Source: Solea solea (taxonomy: Eukaryota > Chordata > Actinopteri > Pleuronectiformes > Soleidae). From it: 64,000 nucleotides of DNA. The position numbers and the translations under genes are program-made. The stretch spans positions 1,318,162-1,382,161 of the forward strand of contig NC_081136.1 of assembly GCF_958295425.1 (NCBI RefSeq), written 5' to 3'. Positions within the stretch are counted from its first letter, which is position 1. Every line of letters begins with the position of its first letter. The notes under the pieces were generated by a model. It ran no database searches and was not told the origin of the DNA. It was given only the letters and a program-made list of their open reading frames with translations. Positions 22,826 through 36,192 of this stretch are shown here, in pieces.

Positions 22826-23619
22826 TGACCGAAGTTGCAGTTGGCCACCAGGGGGCGACCCCACTCCACTGCTTGCAAAAAAAATTGTGTTTGAATGGGA
22901 TGAGTCAATGGTCTCAATCACTAATTTCAACCACCATCAGCTTTGTAAATGATGTTCATTAATCATGTTCCAGTCGAGCTCCAGTAGCTGACGTCACTCG
23001 ACCAAGTCAGTTTTGCCGCATCATCGCCTGCCAACATGGCGGTCCATGACAATCGAGTCACGTCACTTCCAGAGCTCGACAGGAGTTTGGCTGCAGGTGA
23101 GAAATCTGAATTTGTGCTTGCACATAATTGATACAATGCTTGTCGAATTGCGACTCTCTCGGGCTTCAGAGTGCACATTTTGCAACCGCAGTACTACGTC
23201 CATGCTTCGCTTTTGTCCAGAATATAGATTACAGAAAACAAAGGTGGAGAAAAACACCTGATGCTGAATAATAAAGTCAAATAATCAGCTGTGTTTTTAA
23301 AGAGAGAGTTCCTCGCTGTCCGTCTGATTTTTATCCTGATTGTTTCTATTTCCTCAGATACTTGGATAATTGGCTTCTAATGCATTTTTAATGTTCAAAC
23401 CACACTCACTCTGTGTGTGTGTGTGTAAATATGGAGACTATCCTCTCCTCCTCCTCCTCTTCATGACATATTTACATGTCATTATCTATTCCATACTCAG
23501 ACCACACTTTGCTTTTCTTCCACACAAAGAATTATGTGCATATGATAAAGGGATAGTTCAGGTCTTTGTGGACGGGCGGTTGAATGGGGGAACTAATTCA
23601 GATTAAGTGTATGACAGTG

Positions 23620-23955
23620 TGAGATTATGTTCATGTGTTCATCTCACTGTTAGACCGACTTTTCTAACAGGAAACGGACGTTTTTAACACCCACACCAAA
23701 GTCTATAGAGAAAACCAGTGATTTTAGCTGGCGGGGACACAGGAGCTGCTGTTCACTGCTGCCTCGTGTGGTCACTTTGTGTCACTGAGGTCAATCTGAA
23801 CCAAGGACTTCAAAGCTCCTGTGTGCTGTGATGTTAAAATCACTGGTTTTCTCTATAGACTTTGGTGTGGGAGAGTGAGTGGTTTACAAATGTCAGTTTC
23901 CTGTTGGAAAACTCTGTCTAACAGTGAGATAAAGACGTTGTTCACAGATTTTATG
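23620..23955 (+). mobile_element. MITE-A copy, near full length
   Basis: Both arms are present (TCACTGTTAGACCGACTTTT at left, its inverted relative near 23910-23935 at right). About 50 bp of the inner part is missing. Confidence 0.88.
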
Positions 23956-24734
23956 ATTTTATGATGATGACGGACGGAGTCTGGCCGGCTCAGAGGCTGC
24001 AGCAAGTTGCTCTCGTGCACCTAGAGCTACACCATTCACTGTGGCAGGGAAGAATAAAATGGCCGAGGCGAGGATAAACTCAAATTTGTACTTATTCGCT
24101 CACCCAATGACAATCGCTAATGGAATCGGAATCATTAAATTCTTATTAATTCCCATCCCTAGCGCTGACTGCAAATAAAACGGAGCTACGCGTTGTACAA
24201 AAGTTCGATGTGCAGTTTGTTGTGCATTAAGGCGAAAAGATCCATAAATCATCTTCATTCATTACTTTTCTCTATGGTCATAAATCACTGACAACAAATG
24301 ACTGTGTGTGTGCGTGTGTGTATTCCTCATTATTTTCATGTATATATTTTGCCTCACATATTTTTCACACTTGGCCGACTCTGCCTGCGTCGCTGATGTA
24401 AAACTGTTTTGCTCTCTTTTAATTTAAAGGGAAATAAAAACATGCACAGCATAATAATAATAATGATGGCTTCACTCAAACATCACAACATCACGTTCAT
24501 CCATCTCATTAAACATTAGGCATCAGTGGAGAGGAAAATACTCCCTTTTAAGAGGAAGAAACCAGATGACCAGTCTCAGATGTGCCTAGACAGGTTGGGG
24601 TGAAAGGAAAAATGGGGGACAGAGGCAAAAGAGAGAGAACAGGAGCAGATGTATAAATCCCATTAAATCCAATTGAAAGTTTCTTCCAATTTGGAATATT
24701 TCCAAAATTGCCAAACTAAAGTTCCCACAAGCTG

Positions 24735-25088
24735 CCTTTTCCACCGCAGGAACATTTCTAATTTCCCTTTTCCACCGTTTGCCCCAAACTTTTACTGAAA
24801 CAATTACTTACTTTGTGACCTTTAAAAGAAGACAAAGAAAGAAGAACTTTGTCCATCAGTCATATGGAGCCAAAGACAAGGACGTACGATGAGTGGACGG
24901 ACGACGAGGCTCTTTTGAGCGTATTGGCTGAGGACGAGGTTCGAGTCGGCGTCACAAATCGACCGGGTTTCCTTTTCTGGAGCACTGAGGAGCGATGGAA
25001 ACGCAAACCACACAGATAACCGGGAATACTTTCCCCCAGATAATGAAGTCCCTGTTATTAAAGTCCCTGGAGATGTTGGTGGAAAAGG
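24735..25088. mobile_element. MITE-like element with CCTTTTCCACC ends
   Basis: A perfect 11-bp inverted pair, CCTTTTCCACC (24735-24745) and GGTGGAAAAGG (25078-25088), bounds a non-coding 354-bp segment. A second CCTTTTCCACC occurs just inside, at about 24765. The ends resemble non-autonomous hAT elements; family assignment is inferred. Confidence 0.5.
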
Positions 25089-25155
25089 GTGCTATGGAAA
25101 AATTTCTTGAATTTCACCAGGAATTTCTCGCTCCTTGCAACCCGACAGAGGATTT

Positions 25156-25581
25156 GTTTCCATAGGACCTGGTATAGGAATAGTACCAAAATAAATGGCC
25201 CCAACCGTTCCATTTTTGGTACCCTTCTCTTGGGGTACCAGAGTAATGGTAAGGTACAGTACAGGATACAGGATCTAGACAAGGGGTCTCAAACTCAACT
25301 GACCTTGGGGCCTTTGAGCATCTAGTCTGGCCCAAAAAGACAAGATGCTCAGATGCCCCAAGGTCCAACTTTTTGGGATAAAAGCAACTATCATCGGTCA
25401 CCCCACCTACCAAGTAATGGTACTGATCTTGGTTGAAATGCGAGCCTGACCCAGGACTTTACCGTTCCCAACCATACCATCCTGTATAAACTGAGTGGAA
25501 AAAAAAACAAGCTGATCTGTTGCATCGTGTTTGATGTCGTTGACACGGCAGGGCTTTACCGAAGTGTACCACAATGGAAAC
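25156..25581. mobile_element. MITE-B copy (GTTTCCAT ends)
   Basis: The element starts GTTTCCATAGGACC and ends ACCACAATGGAAAC, an imperfect inverted repeat, and shares internal blocks (GGTACCAGAGYAATGG, TGACCCAGGACTTTACC) with segments at 41005-41250 and 61092-61360. It has no coding capacity. Confidence 0.65.
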
Positions 25582-26249
25582 ACGGGTTCACAGAGGCCAA
25601 CACTACACCACCATTAGGAAGCTTTGAACTCTGGAGAGCACGGATGTCTAACTGCAGGAGGGGGGAAAAAACATAATTTTTTACATCGACTACAACATGA
25701 GAAATGCATTTTTCCATTTCACAGAGCCTGTAAATATGTGCGTGCCACGGCTCAGTTGTTTGGTTGTTGTGTGTTTAATAAGTAGAAGAGCTTCCCTGAG
25801 GAGGGCAGAGGTCTTGGTTCAGCGCAGCAACAGTGCAGCCTGTCTCTTTACATCATCCCACCGTCAGGAGGATTCGCAAGGCCACGCGGCCTCAAAGCTT
25901 CCCTCTGCTCGGCACTCCTGCCTCGACAAGCTTTGTCACCATCTGTGGAGACGTTTGACGACTCAGTCGATTACTGCCGAGACTTAAATACGTGTTTAAA
26001 CCGGTGGGTTTTTCACTGTTGGCAACAGAACCGCAGAGATTTGACAAATCTGTCCTGGCGTACAAACACTGACTCAGAGCAACAACGTCAGGGACGTGTG
26101 AAGGTTTCTACCAAACACACACCTGATAACACGCGTCACGTGACCTGATAACACGCGTCACATGACCATTCATGTGTGAACAGGACGCAGCTGGGTTTTT
26201 AGTCAAACAGTGATTGTTTACTTTACAAAAGTGTAATTAACAACCACGC
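25582..26249. other. Intergenic, nothing recognised
   Basis: Unique-looking sequence with short open frames only. GATAACACGCGTCACRTGACC is directly duplicated at about 26127-26164. Confidence 0.4.
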
Positions 26250-26850
26250 CGTTTTAAAAATGCAAGTCTCTCCTTCTGTTCATCTGCACTAAAACACAAC
26301 CCTTTAGGTTTTCAAAATAAAAGTCACTGTTTCTGTTCATCAACACTGACACATATCATGGAATTGTTCCACAATAAAATCCTTTGTTTCCGTTCATCCA
26401 CACTAAAAACACAACTCTTGAGTCTTCAAAACAAAAGCCTCTGTTCCTCTTCATGCATGTTACAAACACAAATTCTGACTTTTCAAAATAAAAGTCTCTC
26501 TTTCATTCCATCCACACAAACACATAACCTGGAAGTTTTCAAAATAAAAAGCCTTTGTTTCTGTCCATCCACACTAAAAACACAACTTCTGAATTTTCAA
26601 AGTAAAAGTCATAGTTTATGTCCATCCAAACTAAAACATTTCCTGAAAGTTTTCCAATTAAATGCCTCTGTTTATCTTCATCCACACAAAAAACACAACA
26701 CTTGAGTTTTCAAAAATAAAAACTAGGTTTTTTTTTTAGCATGGACAAACACAATTCCACACTAAAATTTAAAGTCTAAAGTTTTCAAAAAAAAAATCTC
26801 AGTTTCTCCTCCCCCTTACTAAAAAACAAACCCCACAGTTTTCCGTTGGT
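26250..26850 (+). repeat. Minisatellite family E, array 1
   Basis: About ten degenerate units of 55-60 bp built on TTTTCAAAATAAAAGTCTC, then a T-rich part and CATCCACACTAAAACACAA. The same unit forms arrays at 29095-29690 and 50010-50420. Confidence 0.85.
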
Positions 26851-27245
26851 CCACACAAACACTTCAGCAGATCTTAAACACATTCTTTGATTCAGCAGCT
26901 GAGGTTTTCAAGGACATGGTAATCTCGTTTCCTGTAATCCTTATCAGAGCTGCACTCTTCAAGTTTGGACAACAGCTGCCAAACAAAGGAAACTTTTAAT
27001 GCCTTTCAATGACAGTCACACACGTCCTCGCCATCTAAAGGTAATTTAGAGGAAACAAACCACGGTCACTGCAGGGAAATAAAAGCAGGGAGAAAAGAGA
27101 GTTTATATTAGTTTACTGTGGAACATTTTCTGTGCCTTCAACATTCAGATACAAGCACACTCTCCAGAAAGAAAAATGGAGCAGGCGACACACTCCAGTG
27201 TTTTACATAATTTACATTCCCACACAATTAAAGTGCTTTCTCTTA

Positions 27246-27540
27246 TTAAGTTTTCCAACAGGAAACTGAAGTTTGTAAACCACTCACTCTCCCACACCAA
27301 AGTCCATATAGAAAATCAGTGATTTAAGCTCGTGGGGACACAGGAGCTGCTGGTCTAGTGCTGCCTCGTGTGGTCACTTTGTGTCACTGAGGTAAATCTG
27401 AACGAAGGATTTTAAAATGCCGAATTTTACAAAATAAGACAGTTGAAGTTAGTGATGGAGGCAGCAGTGGATCAACAACTCCTGTGTGCTGTGATGTTAA
27501 AATCACTGATTTTCTCTGTGGGCTTTGGTGTGGAGGAATG
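27246..27540 (+). mobile_element. MITE-A copy
   Basis: Core and both inner arms present (TTTTCCAACAGGAAACTGAAG at left); the outer right arm is missing after TTTGGTGTGG. Confidence 0.88.
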
Positions 27541-27652
27541 CTGAGTTATTTGACCAATTTCGATTGGCACTGATCGGCGTGAGGACATTTTAGCTGATCC
27601 TCACAATTTTAATGGGTTTTTTGAGGATTAAGACTAAAGATTGAGGTGAAGG

Positions 27653-27655
<3 letters not shown>

Positions 27656-27684
<29 letters not shown>

Positions 27685-27735
27685 CCTCATTATGAATGCT
27701 CTACAAGAATGTGTGTGTGTGTGTGTGTGTGTGGA
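27656..27735. repeat. (TG)n microsatellites
   Basis: Two long TG runs separated by a short unique stretch containing CCTCATTATGAATG. Confidence 0.9.
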
Positions 27736-27923
27736 GATAATGTGCCAAATGAGGAGGAAAGAGTGAAAATGTGTTGTTAATAATTCATACAGCGAGAGTG
27801 TGTGTGTTGCTGCTTTAAAGACAATACGTTTAAGTTTACTTTATTGTTGTTAAGTGTTAAAAAACACAACGTTATGGCTGTAACTACTGTTCCCTGACGG
27901 AGACAAACAAATCATAAGTCACT

Positions 27924-27962
27924 CTATCTATCTATCTATCTATTTATCTATCTATCTATCAC
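27924..27962. repeat. (CTAT)n microsatellite
   Basis: About nine tetranucleotide units with one TTAT interruption. Confidence 0.9.
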
Positions 27963-28261
27963 TTCCTGTCACATGACCAGGGTCCTCCCATTGTCTGAAA
28001 CGGTTGTTTTGAAGTGTGTCTCGCTCTCTGTCGCCCCCTCACTGTCAGTGGCAGCAGCTTTGGCGACGCTCGCTGACATCGTCGACGCCCACAGGATATT
28101 GATCCGCCGCTCAAAAATCAATTACAACGACCTTTTTCAAAGTCAGAGGTCACGTCGCAGCTTTTCATCCGGCAGCAGGTCGATGGAGACCAGAGCTCGA
28201 CTCTGGTGGACCATGATGCATTTAAATTTAAACCCCGCCCACATCGGCGAATCCTCCGAGG

Positions 28262-28540
28262 AAAGTTTGTAAACCACTCACGCTCCCACACCAAACCCCA
28301 TGAGGGAAAAGTGATTTTAATATTTTAATTTTAATATCACAGCACACAAGAGCTGTTGATCCACCGCTGCCTCCAACATCAAATGTCTTATTTTCTCACT
28401 TTGACATTTAAAATAAATTCATTCAGGTTTATTTCAGTGACACAAAGTGACCACACGAGGCAGTAGTAGACCAGCGGCTCCTGTGTCCCCGTGAGCTAAA
28501 ATCACTGATTTTCTCTGTGGACTTTGGTGTGAGAGAGTAA
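28262..28540 (-). mobile_element. MITE-A copy
   Basis: Reverse-oriented copy with a short internal TTTTAATATTTTAATTTTAAT expansion near the left arm. Part of the outer right arm may continue to about 28632 (CCTAAGATATTGTAGACTTT). Confidence 0.85.
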
Positions 28541-28639
28541 ACAACAAAAAAACAAGCAACAGAAACAACAGAAAATGTCACGTTCCTGTTTGAAAAGTCA
28601 TATTCCTAAGATATTGTAGACTTTAGAAAATCATTATTT

Positions 28640-29094
28640 AAGTGTTTTCACTGAGAACTAGCCTCACACAAACACACATCAGATGCCTCGTCTTGTCTTC
28701 AGCTGGACGTTTGTCAAATCAGCCTGAAAAACTCATTTCCACAGCAAACTGAGCTGGAACATAAGCTTTCAGGGGGAAAAAAAAATCTGCGACACCAACT
28801 CATCCTGTGAGCCGCTGATTCTCTCCATGCACGTCCACGAGGACTCAAAAACCAGCAGTGTGAAAAATGTCCTGTCTGTTGTTCAGACTGAGCAAATCTG
28901 TCTCACGGGCAGAGCGTCCCAAACAATCAGCGGGACAAAAGTGGACATGGACTCAGGACAGAGCTGGACTTGGCAAAGCTTGCAGACTTTGAATGCCAGG
29001 ACGCTGCTGAGATAAAGAGAGGAAAGTCAATTAAAAACATGTCTCCATGGTAACGGTAATCTCATTGAATTTATATGAGACAGAGACTCGACTC
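28640..29094. other. Intergenic, nothing recognised
   Basis: No gene, RNA or clear repeat recognised. Confidence 0.4.
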
Positions 29095-29690
29095 AAACAA
29101 TCTAAAAATCCACACTAAAACACAATAGCACAGTTTTCAAACTAAAAGTCTGGCAGCGTATGTTCGTCCACACTAGATTACAACCTCTCAGTTCTCAAAT
29201 TTAATGTCTTGGTAGTGTCTGTTTATCCACACTAAAACTCAGCCCAACACAAAATTTAAGTCTCTTTTGTCTTCTAGTCTTTTTGTTAGTCCACACTAAA
29301 TCACAACCTCTCCGTTTTCAAAATAAACGCCTCAGTTCATTCACAATAAAACACAACGTAGCTGTTTTTAAAATAAGTCTCAGTCTGTTCATCCACACTA
29401 AAACTGAACCCTGCAGTTTTCAAAATAAAATTCTCTGTGTGGTCTGTTCAACCTCACTAAAACTCAACACTGCAGTTTTCAAAAGAAAAGTCTCAGTAAT
29501 GTCTGTTGGTCCACACTAAAACGCAGCTCTTCAGGATTTCAAAATAAAAGTTAGTTTTTCTTCATCCACACAGTTTCCAGAATAAAAGTCTCAGTTTCTG
29601 TTCATCCACACTAAAACGCAGCTCTTCAGTTTATAAAATAAAAGTCTCAGTTTCTGTTCATCCCTATAGCTTTCAAAATAAAAGTATCAC
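29095..29690 (+). repeat. Minisatellite family E, array 2
   Basis: About ten degenerate units of the TTTTCAAAATAAAAGTCTC / CATCCACACTAAAACACAA type, as at 26250 and 50010. Confidence 0.85.
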
Positions 29691-30287
29691 AGAGGGGAAT
29701 TCCCAGACACATTTCTGTAACACGTGTTTTAATGAAAGTCTTTAGCTACACAGCACTAACAGTAATAACATACATTAATAGTAATTATAATAATAACAGT
29801 CATTTATAGAGTTCAAGAGTTTTAAGTATGTAGATTATGGATTTCCTCGTCACATGGACACACAGTTCAATTATATCGCTAATGAAGTGTTAGAGCCGGA
29901 GAGAGCGTGACCAGTTACTGACCATTTACATGAGCCATGAAGCATCTGCTGCTTATTAAGAATAAATGATGCCAGCGGCAGCTTCAGAGACGACACTGTG
30001 AAGAGTGTGTGTGTGAAAAATGTTAATAAAATGAATTTAAAGGTAAATTATGTAAGAAAGTGACTGAGGAGGAAGCGTGGCTTTACTCATAACAGAGGCT
30101 CAGCCACTTTTATTCAGAAGACACATTTTCATTTTTCAGTTTATGTTGTGTTTTTGGTTTGGTGTATTAGGGCCGTTGCTCCGCCCACCACCACCCAATA
30201 ATACAGCTTTTAGAACTTTACCTTGTGGGTTGTTTCCAAACGTCTTCAAGCTTCAGTGACCTCTCTCAAAAATTAAAAATAAAAACC

Positions 30288-30290
<3 letters not shown>

Positions 30291-30320
<30 letters not shown>
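30291..30320. repeat. (CA)n microsatellite
   Basis: About 14 CA units. Confidence 0.9.
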
Positions 30321-30322
<2 letters not shown>

Positions 30323-30564
30323 GTCAGGTTTCACACTGTGTTGAGCCTGAGAGGAGAAACTGTGACAGACTCGCAGCAGCAGGGAAACTCTCGCCTCAGG
30401 AAACTGACGGGTCCGACAGCATCTGTGCGGCGGAGGGGGGAGGGGCAGAGGAGATGTGGCGGTAACCGTAGTAACAGGAGAGACAGAGGAGTTGTTAAGT
30501 GAGGCTGTGATCTGTTGTGGAGGGGAAATTGTTTCAAATCGTTACAAACCAGGAGCAGATAGCA

Positions 30565-30755
30565 CCTTGACTAGTTAGCATCGGCTACCATGACCAGTTA
30601 GCATCTGCTATATTAGCCACCTTGACCAGTTAGCATCTGCTACCATGACCAGTTAGCATCTGATTAGCCATTATGACCAGTTAGCAGTTGTTATATTAGC
30701 CGCTGAGACCAGTTAGCATCTGATTAGCCATTATGACCAGTTAGCATCTGCTTTT
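30565..30755. repeat. Minisatellite (GACCAGTTAGCATCTGNT type)
   Basis: About eight units of 23-28 bp in two alternating forms, one ending GCTACCAT and one ending ATTAGCCATTAT. Confidence 0.85.
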
Positions 30756-30796
30756 ATCTACATCAGAACTCTCAGGTTGGAGCAGGGAGCGACCCC

Positions 30797-30885
30797 AGAT
30801 ATATATGTATATATACATATATGGATATGTATATATACAAATATGTATATATATATATATATATAAATGTATATATTTATATATA
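30797..30885. repeat. TA/TG palindromic microsatellite
   Basis: Alternating TATATGTATATACATATA tract, self-complementary. Confidence 0.85.
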
Positions 30886-31717
30886 ATCACGATAAAACTA
30901 AACAACGGACTAAGAAACAAAGGAACAAAAAATCTGATGTAATTCATGCATGGACATATATTAAATTCTACAGCATAAGGTGAAATCATGACATTATACA
31001 GTACATTTTACTATGTGTATTTCTACGTGTGTACTAATAATATATCACCACATGAGTGATGTATATATGTGGAATATCACTCTGGATAGGGACATATGCT
31101 GTATATCATATATATTATGTTTCCATATGGAAGATTTCTTTTGTGCTGTGCTTCTGTTATCGACTGCTGTAAGAGAGAGAGAGAGAGAGAGTATCAAAGA
31201 GGGAAAAATAGACACAAAGAGGAGGGAAATAAAGATGCAGAGATACAGCTATTTATCGAAAAGCCACGGGGAGTTAGCAGGAGGCGGCTGGTGATGGTGA
31301 GGAGACGGAGAGAGAGAGGGAAATCATTTATTCCAGTCTATATTTTCCCAGGTGACTCACTTTGATGGGATAATGGCTGGTGGGAGGGGACAGAGTCAAT
31401 GGCTTCGACCTTTTACGACCCAACAATGGAATCTACTTTCCCTGCGAGCCGCCGCGACTAAAAGCAGCGAAAAACACGGGCTTCAGGGCTGCACGTAATA
31501 AAGTTGATATCATCATTATGCTGCGAGATTTCCCATGAGCGCTCTGCTGGGAAAGAAGAAGAAAGAAAAATAAGGAGTTCAAATCTTGAAAAGACTACAG
31601 TCGTTCCACTGCAGCAGAGTTACAGAATATTTATGTGTTTAGAGATTAAAGATTTAAAGCAGAACTATCCGGGATTTTTACCCCAACAGCTTTAGAGTCA
31701 CTGTGACGGTTAAATGT

Positions 31718-31929
31718 CTTGTTGTGAGGACATTGGGGGGACTGTTAGCTCCGCCCCCTACACTAACCTGAACCACCACATCTAAGTACCCAACCCTTGA
31801 CCAAAGCTCAACATAGACCTTATTCTAACCGTAACCCTTAAAACCAGGTCTTAACCCTGAAAAATCACTTTAAATTTAAAAAGACAAAATGTTGTTTTGT
31901 AGGTTTTTTTGAACCTCACAAAGGTATAA

Positions 31930-31965
<36 letters not shown>
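31718..31965. repeat. TTAGGG-like/GTGAGGAC dispersed repeat with CA tail
   Basis: Contains GTTGTGAGGACATTGG, several TAACC(C)T motifs (ACCGTAACCCTTAAAACCAG) and AACCTCACAAAGGTATAAATA, ending in a CA microsatellite (31932-31963). A relative in inverted orientation is seen at 44180-44330. Confidence 0.6.
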
Positions 31966-32461
31966 TAATTGTCTTCAGTTTGGCAGCAACTCAAAATAAA
32001 TGACTTTTATAATCACTGAGTGGAGACAGAAGACAGTCACTGTTTGTTTGTTTGTTTGTTTGACTGAAAAAAACAGATGGTACAAGAAAACACGAGTCAA
32101 TAAAAACCACGGCAGATCCCTGAAACTTAACGAGGCTAACGCTCTGCTAATGAAACGCCTGCTCAGCTGTTTATCTGTTTACACTGACAGTGACAGTGAG
32201 ACGCCCGACGTCAGACTCCAGCTGCCATCTCACGATCAATTAGCTTGATTACTTCATTTATTCATACATTCATTCAAGAGCCAGGTTTTTTTTAAAAATG
32301 TGTGTTTGACGTCAAACGCCGAACTAAAACAACGATAAACAAATACAAATGAAAAAAGCAGTGGTTAGCCTCCGAGAGAGTGTCTCCTTCCTGTTCATTC
32401 ACATAGAGGGTGATTAGGAGTTTAGAATATTAGCTCACATATCACCAAACAAACTTCTATT

Positions 32462-32497
32462 TTCTAACAGTGAAATAAAGACGTGAACATTCTTAAT
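32462..32497 (-). mobile_element. MITE-A solo arm
   Basis: TCTAACAGTGAAATAAAGACGTGAAC matches the outer arm of MITE-A; the rest of the element is absent. Confidence 0.6.
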
Positions 32498-32499
32498 GT

Positions 32500-32662
32500 G
32501 CTCATTTTAGTAGATTAGCTTGCTAGTTAGCCCTAATGCTAACATTACCCACCGTTACTTGACTGGTGAATCTCTGTGGAAACTGGGCGGCTTTAAACCC
32601 AGATGTGAGGTCATTTCCTGTTTGGACTTTTGAATTCTGTGGCGACTGGACGACATGATGTG

Positions 32663-32694
<32 letters not shown>

Positions 32695-33950
32695 GAGCCG
32701 AGAGGCGCAGTTGTGCTTGAATGTAGCGTCAGTTGTTGGACACGGTCTGTGCTTGGTTACACTCGCTCACACCGCTCATATTTACAGAGTTACACAGAGT
32801 TACAGCGTCACAGTCGTGGTACAAAGCAGTTTACATTCATGTATGTTTAATAAACCGTCAACCGTCCTCGCATGAACACGCAGAGACATCGTCACCGAGC
32901 TTTCGTCCGATTAACTTAAAGCTGGCGACGCGACTTTCACGACTGAAGCGACTGAAGAGGACACGCTAACAGGCTAACCCCGACTGAAAGACTGGGGCTT
33001 AACAGTCGACGACCCACTCTTTTTTCATTGGCTGTTGGCAACATGTGTTTGCAGTCGGGTTGGTACTCGGTTCCCCCTGCACGACTGCGTCCAGAGTCAG
33101 AAACATTCTAACCACCAAAATACACGGGTTGCAGGAACGGTTGTGTTTGAGTCACGTCCGGTGCGAGCACAGCAGCTAGCAGGCTACTCGGCGCGTTTGT
33201 TCGTTGTGTTTGATTTCATTTTTCAATGTTTGCACCAATGAAGCAGCGCGCTGAAAAACAAAGAGCCACTTAGGCGGCAGCTAGCCTGGCTAACGTTGTC
33301 ACCTCCCACTTTCAAGAGGCGTGGCCCATGGTGAAGGCGCATCTGTACACATATGGACAGACACACAACCGATCAGTTCAACGTTAAGCGAAACACATCA
33401 ACAAACGTGCCAGTGATAGTTTTCTGGTGTCCGACGAGCGTCTGTTTTTATCGGGAGAAAAATCGAGATTCTGACGTGTCCTGCAGAGCGAAATCAAATT
33501 TTTTTGCAGAGTTTTTTGCAGAATAAAATCCATTTCTTTTTTAATGGATGTTTTCTGCGGGTGAGGTTCTGAGGGGAGGAAACTGAGCGTTTGATCCTCT
33601 TAACAATTGTTCCCATGTAAGTTTAAACTCCAGTCTCGTCCCCGTGTTCATTGACATTCAGAGGTTTGTGATGTTGACACGGCTCCTGCCACAGGGAAGC
33701 AGAGTTATAATTACAACATGACAATTAAACTATGAACACCGAACACGAAATGACCTGAAGAGCAAAAAAAATAACTATTTCAATTGCAGAGTAAGAATGA
33801 AGACGTGACGTCTGCCGCAGGCTGGAGGGAAAACACAACAGCAAAAAAAAGAATCAATGTTACACCAGAACTGTCACCATCTCACGTAAGAATTCACCCC
33901 GATCTGTTGATGTCGCTGACAGAAACACAAATCTGTAATCTGGATTAGAT
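32500..33950. other. Intergenic, nothing recognised beyond a CA microsatellite
   Basis: CA tract at about 32661-32686. Otherwise unique-looking, with only short open frames. Confidence 0.4.
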
Positions 33951-33974
33951 GTAGAAGAAACTTCAGTTCAGACG

Positions 33975-34410
33975 TGATCGTATTCGTAAGATATCGTAGA
34001 CTTAAGATGACGTAAATTAAGCAAAACAAAACTGAAGTTTGTAAACCGCTCACTCTCCCACACCAAAGCCCAGAGAGAAAATCAGTGATTTTAACATCAC
34101 AGCACACAGGAGCTGTTGATCCACTGCTGCCTCCATCACTAAGTTCAAATGTCTTATTTGGTGAATTCGGCTTTTGAAATTCTTTGTTGAGATTTAACTC
34201 AGTGACACAAAGTGACCACACGAGGCAGCAGTAGACCAGCAGCTCCTGTGTCCCTGCAAGCAAAAATCACTGATTTTCTCTATGGGCTTTGGTGTGGGAG
34301 AGTGAGCGGTTTACAAACTTCAGTTTCCTGTTGGAAAAGTCTGTCTCACAGTGAGATAAAGACGTGAACATGTTCTTAAGACATCTGGACTTAAACTGAC
34401 ATAGATTTTT
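33975..34410 (-). mobile_element. MITE-A copy with long outer arm
   Basis: One of the longest copies. The right arm runs through AAGTCTGTCTCACAGTGAGATAAAGACG to TTAAACTGACATAG (about 34405). At the left, GTAGACTTAAGATGACGTAA lies in the same orientation as the right end, so part of another copy may abut it. Confidence 0.87.
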
Positions 34411-35070
34411 TTTATTAAACTGGAGAATCCTGCACTCGACATCCCAACCAAAGTCGTAACATTTAAATCAGTGACAGTTATTTTCAGAAACACTGACTCG
34501 TCCTCTGTGAGCAGAAACCTGCTGATGTGACGACAACACAGAGAAAAACAAGAAACAACAACAAAGAGAGAAAATAAACTTTTAGTTTTTTTCTCAAACA
34601 TTCATGAGTGTTTTCACAGGAACATGCAGCAGCCTCCTCTTCCTCCTCCTCCTCCTCTTCTTCTTCTTCCTCAACAAAAGTCTTTAAATCCAGACTGTTC
34701 TGGATTGGTCTGAGCGTCTTCATTGTCTCTTTAAATCCTCGAGTCCTCAAGTTCTTGAATCAGTTTTGAATCGAGGAGATGATTCTGAAAGTTTCCCTTT
34801 TGATTTTTCCCGGAAAGAAGCAGAAAATATCCGCAGCGAGGAAAGAAAAAAAAAGGTCTTTGAAGAGTGAGACGAGGTCGCGGGCTGTGATTGGTCGAGC
34901 AGAACTTCTGTTGTTCGTCTTCTAATCCCCGCTCGTCTATTTTTAGAGTTCTAAAACCTCGTCAATCCCTGTTGGCGTTGTTTCTATTTTCACTCTGATG
35001 CCGTTCGTTCTTTCTTTCTTCTTTTCTTTGCGTCCATCGTCGTGTGACTCTCACTCTTCCGCTCTCCTCC

Positions 35071-35969
35071 TCACACGTCGGTGGCGTTCAGGCACGTGGA
35101 CACGACGTCCTGCGTTTCCAGCACGATCTTCTTCGCTCTCCCTCCTCCTCCTCCTCTGACGGGGTGGATGCTGTCCAGCCGGCCGCTCCGCCCTCGCTCC
35201 CCCGGGCGGCGGCACTTGAAGACGGCGAGGAAGGCGGCGCGGTAGTTGCGGTTCATCCAGCCGTAGAGGAGCGGGTTGGCGAAGGTGGAGCACATGGCGA
35301 CCACGTGGAAGACGGTGTAGAGCAGGCGGAAGTCGCGCATGTCCAGCACCGCGCTGTCGATGTCGGTGGCGAGCTGGAAGGCGTGGAACGGCAGCCAGCT
35401 GACGGCGAACACCACCACCATCGTCACCAGCATCTTCGTGGTCTTGCGGCGCCGGCGGTGGCGCTCGGACCCGGCGGCGCCGCTGCAGGCGTTCTCCGCC
35501 GGGCTGACGTGTCCGCGCAGTTTGGACCAGATCCGCGCGTACGCGAAGGAGATGATGGAGAGCGGCAGGAAGTACTGAAGGATCAACATGGAGATGCTGT
35601 AGAAGGTTCCGTCAGTGCTTTTACCCGGCCACTTCTCTGTACACACCTGCACACACACACACACACACACACACGGAATAAACAACACACAAAGATCTAA
35701 AATACACAAATGATTGTATTTTATTTGTTTGGATTTCGCAGTGACGTGATGAGTTCCAAGGACGCCAATCATCAATCAACTCAGTAGCCAATCAGCAGGC
35801 AGCTCCCTAAGCCCCGCCCCCGGTCGGAATCACAAACACAAGCAAAAACAAACGTCTACAGACACGACTGTGTCGGTGAGAGAGAGACAGAGAGAGAGAC
35901 AGATGAAAGAGATGGAAAAGAGAGTGGGGATGAGCAGGAAGATCAAAGCGAGCGACCAGAAGGACTTGC

Positions 35970-36007
<38 letters not shown>

Positions 36008-36161
36008 CTGTATACTGTGTCCAGGCTCCAGAGTGAAGGATCCGTATTCTCTGAAAATGGCCAGAGGACTGGCGAGGACGGCGCTGAGGACCCAGGTCAG
36101 AGCGATGACACCGAAACACACGTCCTTACGCATCCTGGTCTCCAGGTGATACACAATACAC

Positions 36162-36192
<31 letters not shown>

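Noticed and set aside
23013..23261. Open frame and ACATGGCGG motif near 23033
   Set aside because: The surroundings (CCACCAGGGGGCGACCCC and a conserved fish-repeat style segment) suggest an unclassified dispersed repeat rather than a first exon; not secure enough to list.
27973..28272. 99-codon open frame on the plus strand
   Set aside because: No recognisable domain, no splice or conservation support, and its end runs into a MITE-A copy.
34484..34750. Frame with a long glutamate run on the minus strand
   Set aside because: The run is a CTC/TTC simple repeat; nothing else suggests coding.
35044..35700. 218-codon plus-strand frame
   Set aside because: Antisense to the last npy2r exon, which has clear receptor TM5-TM7 motifs.
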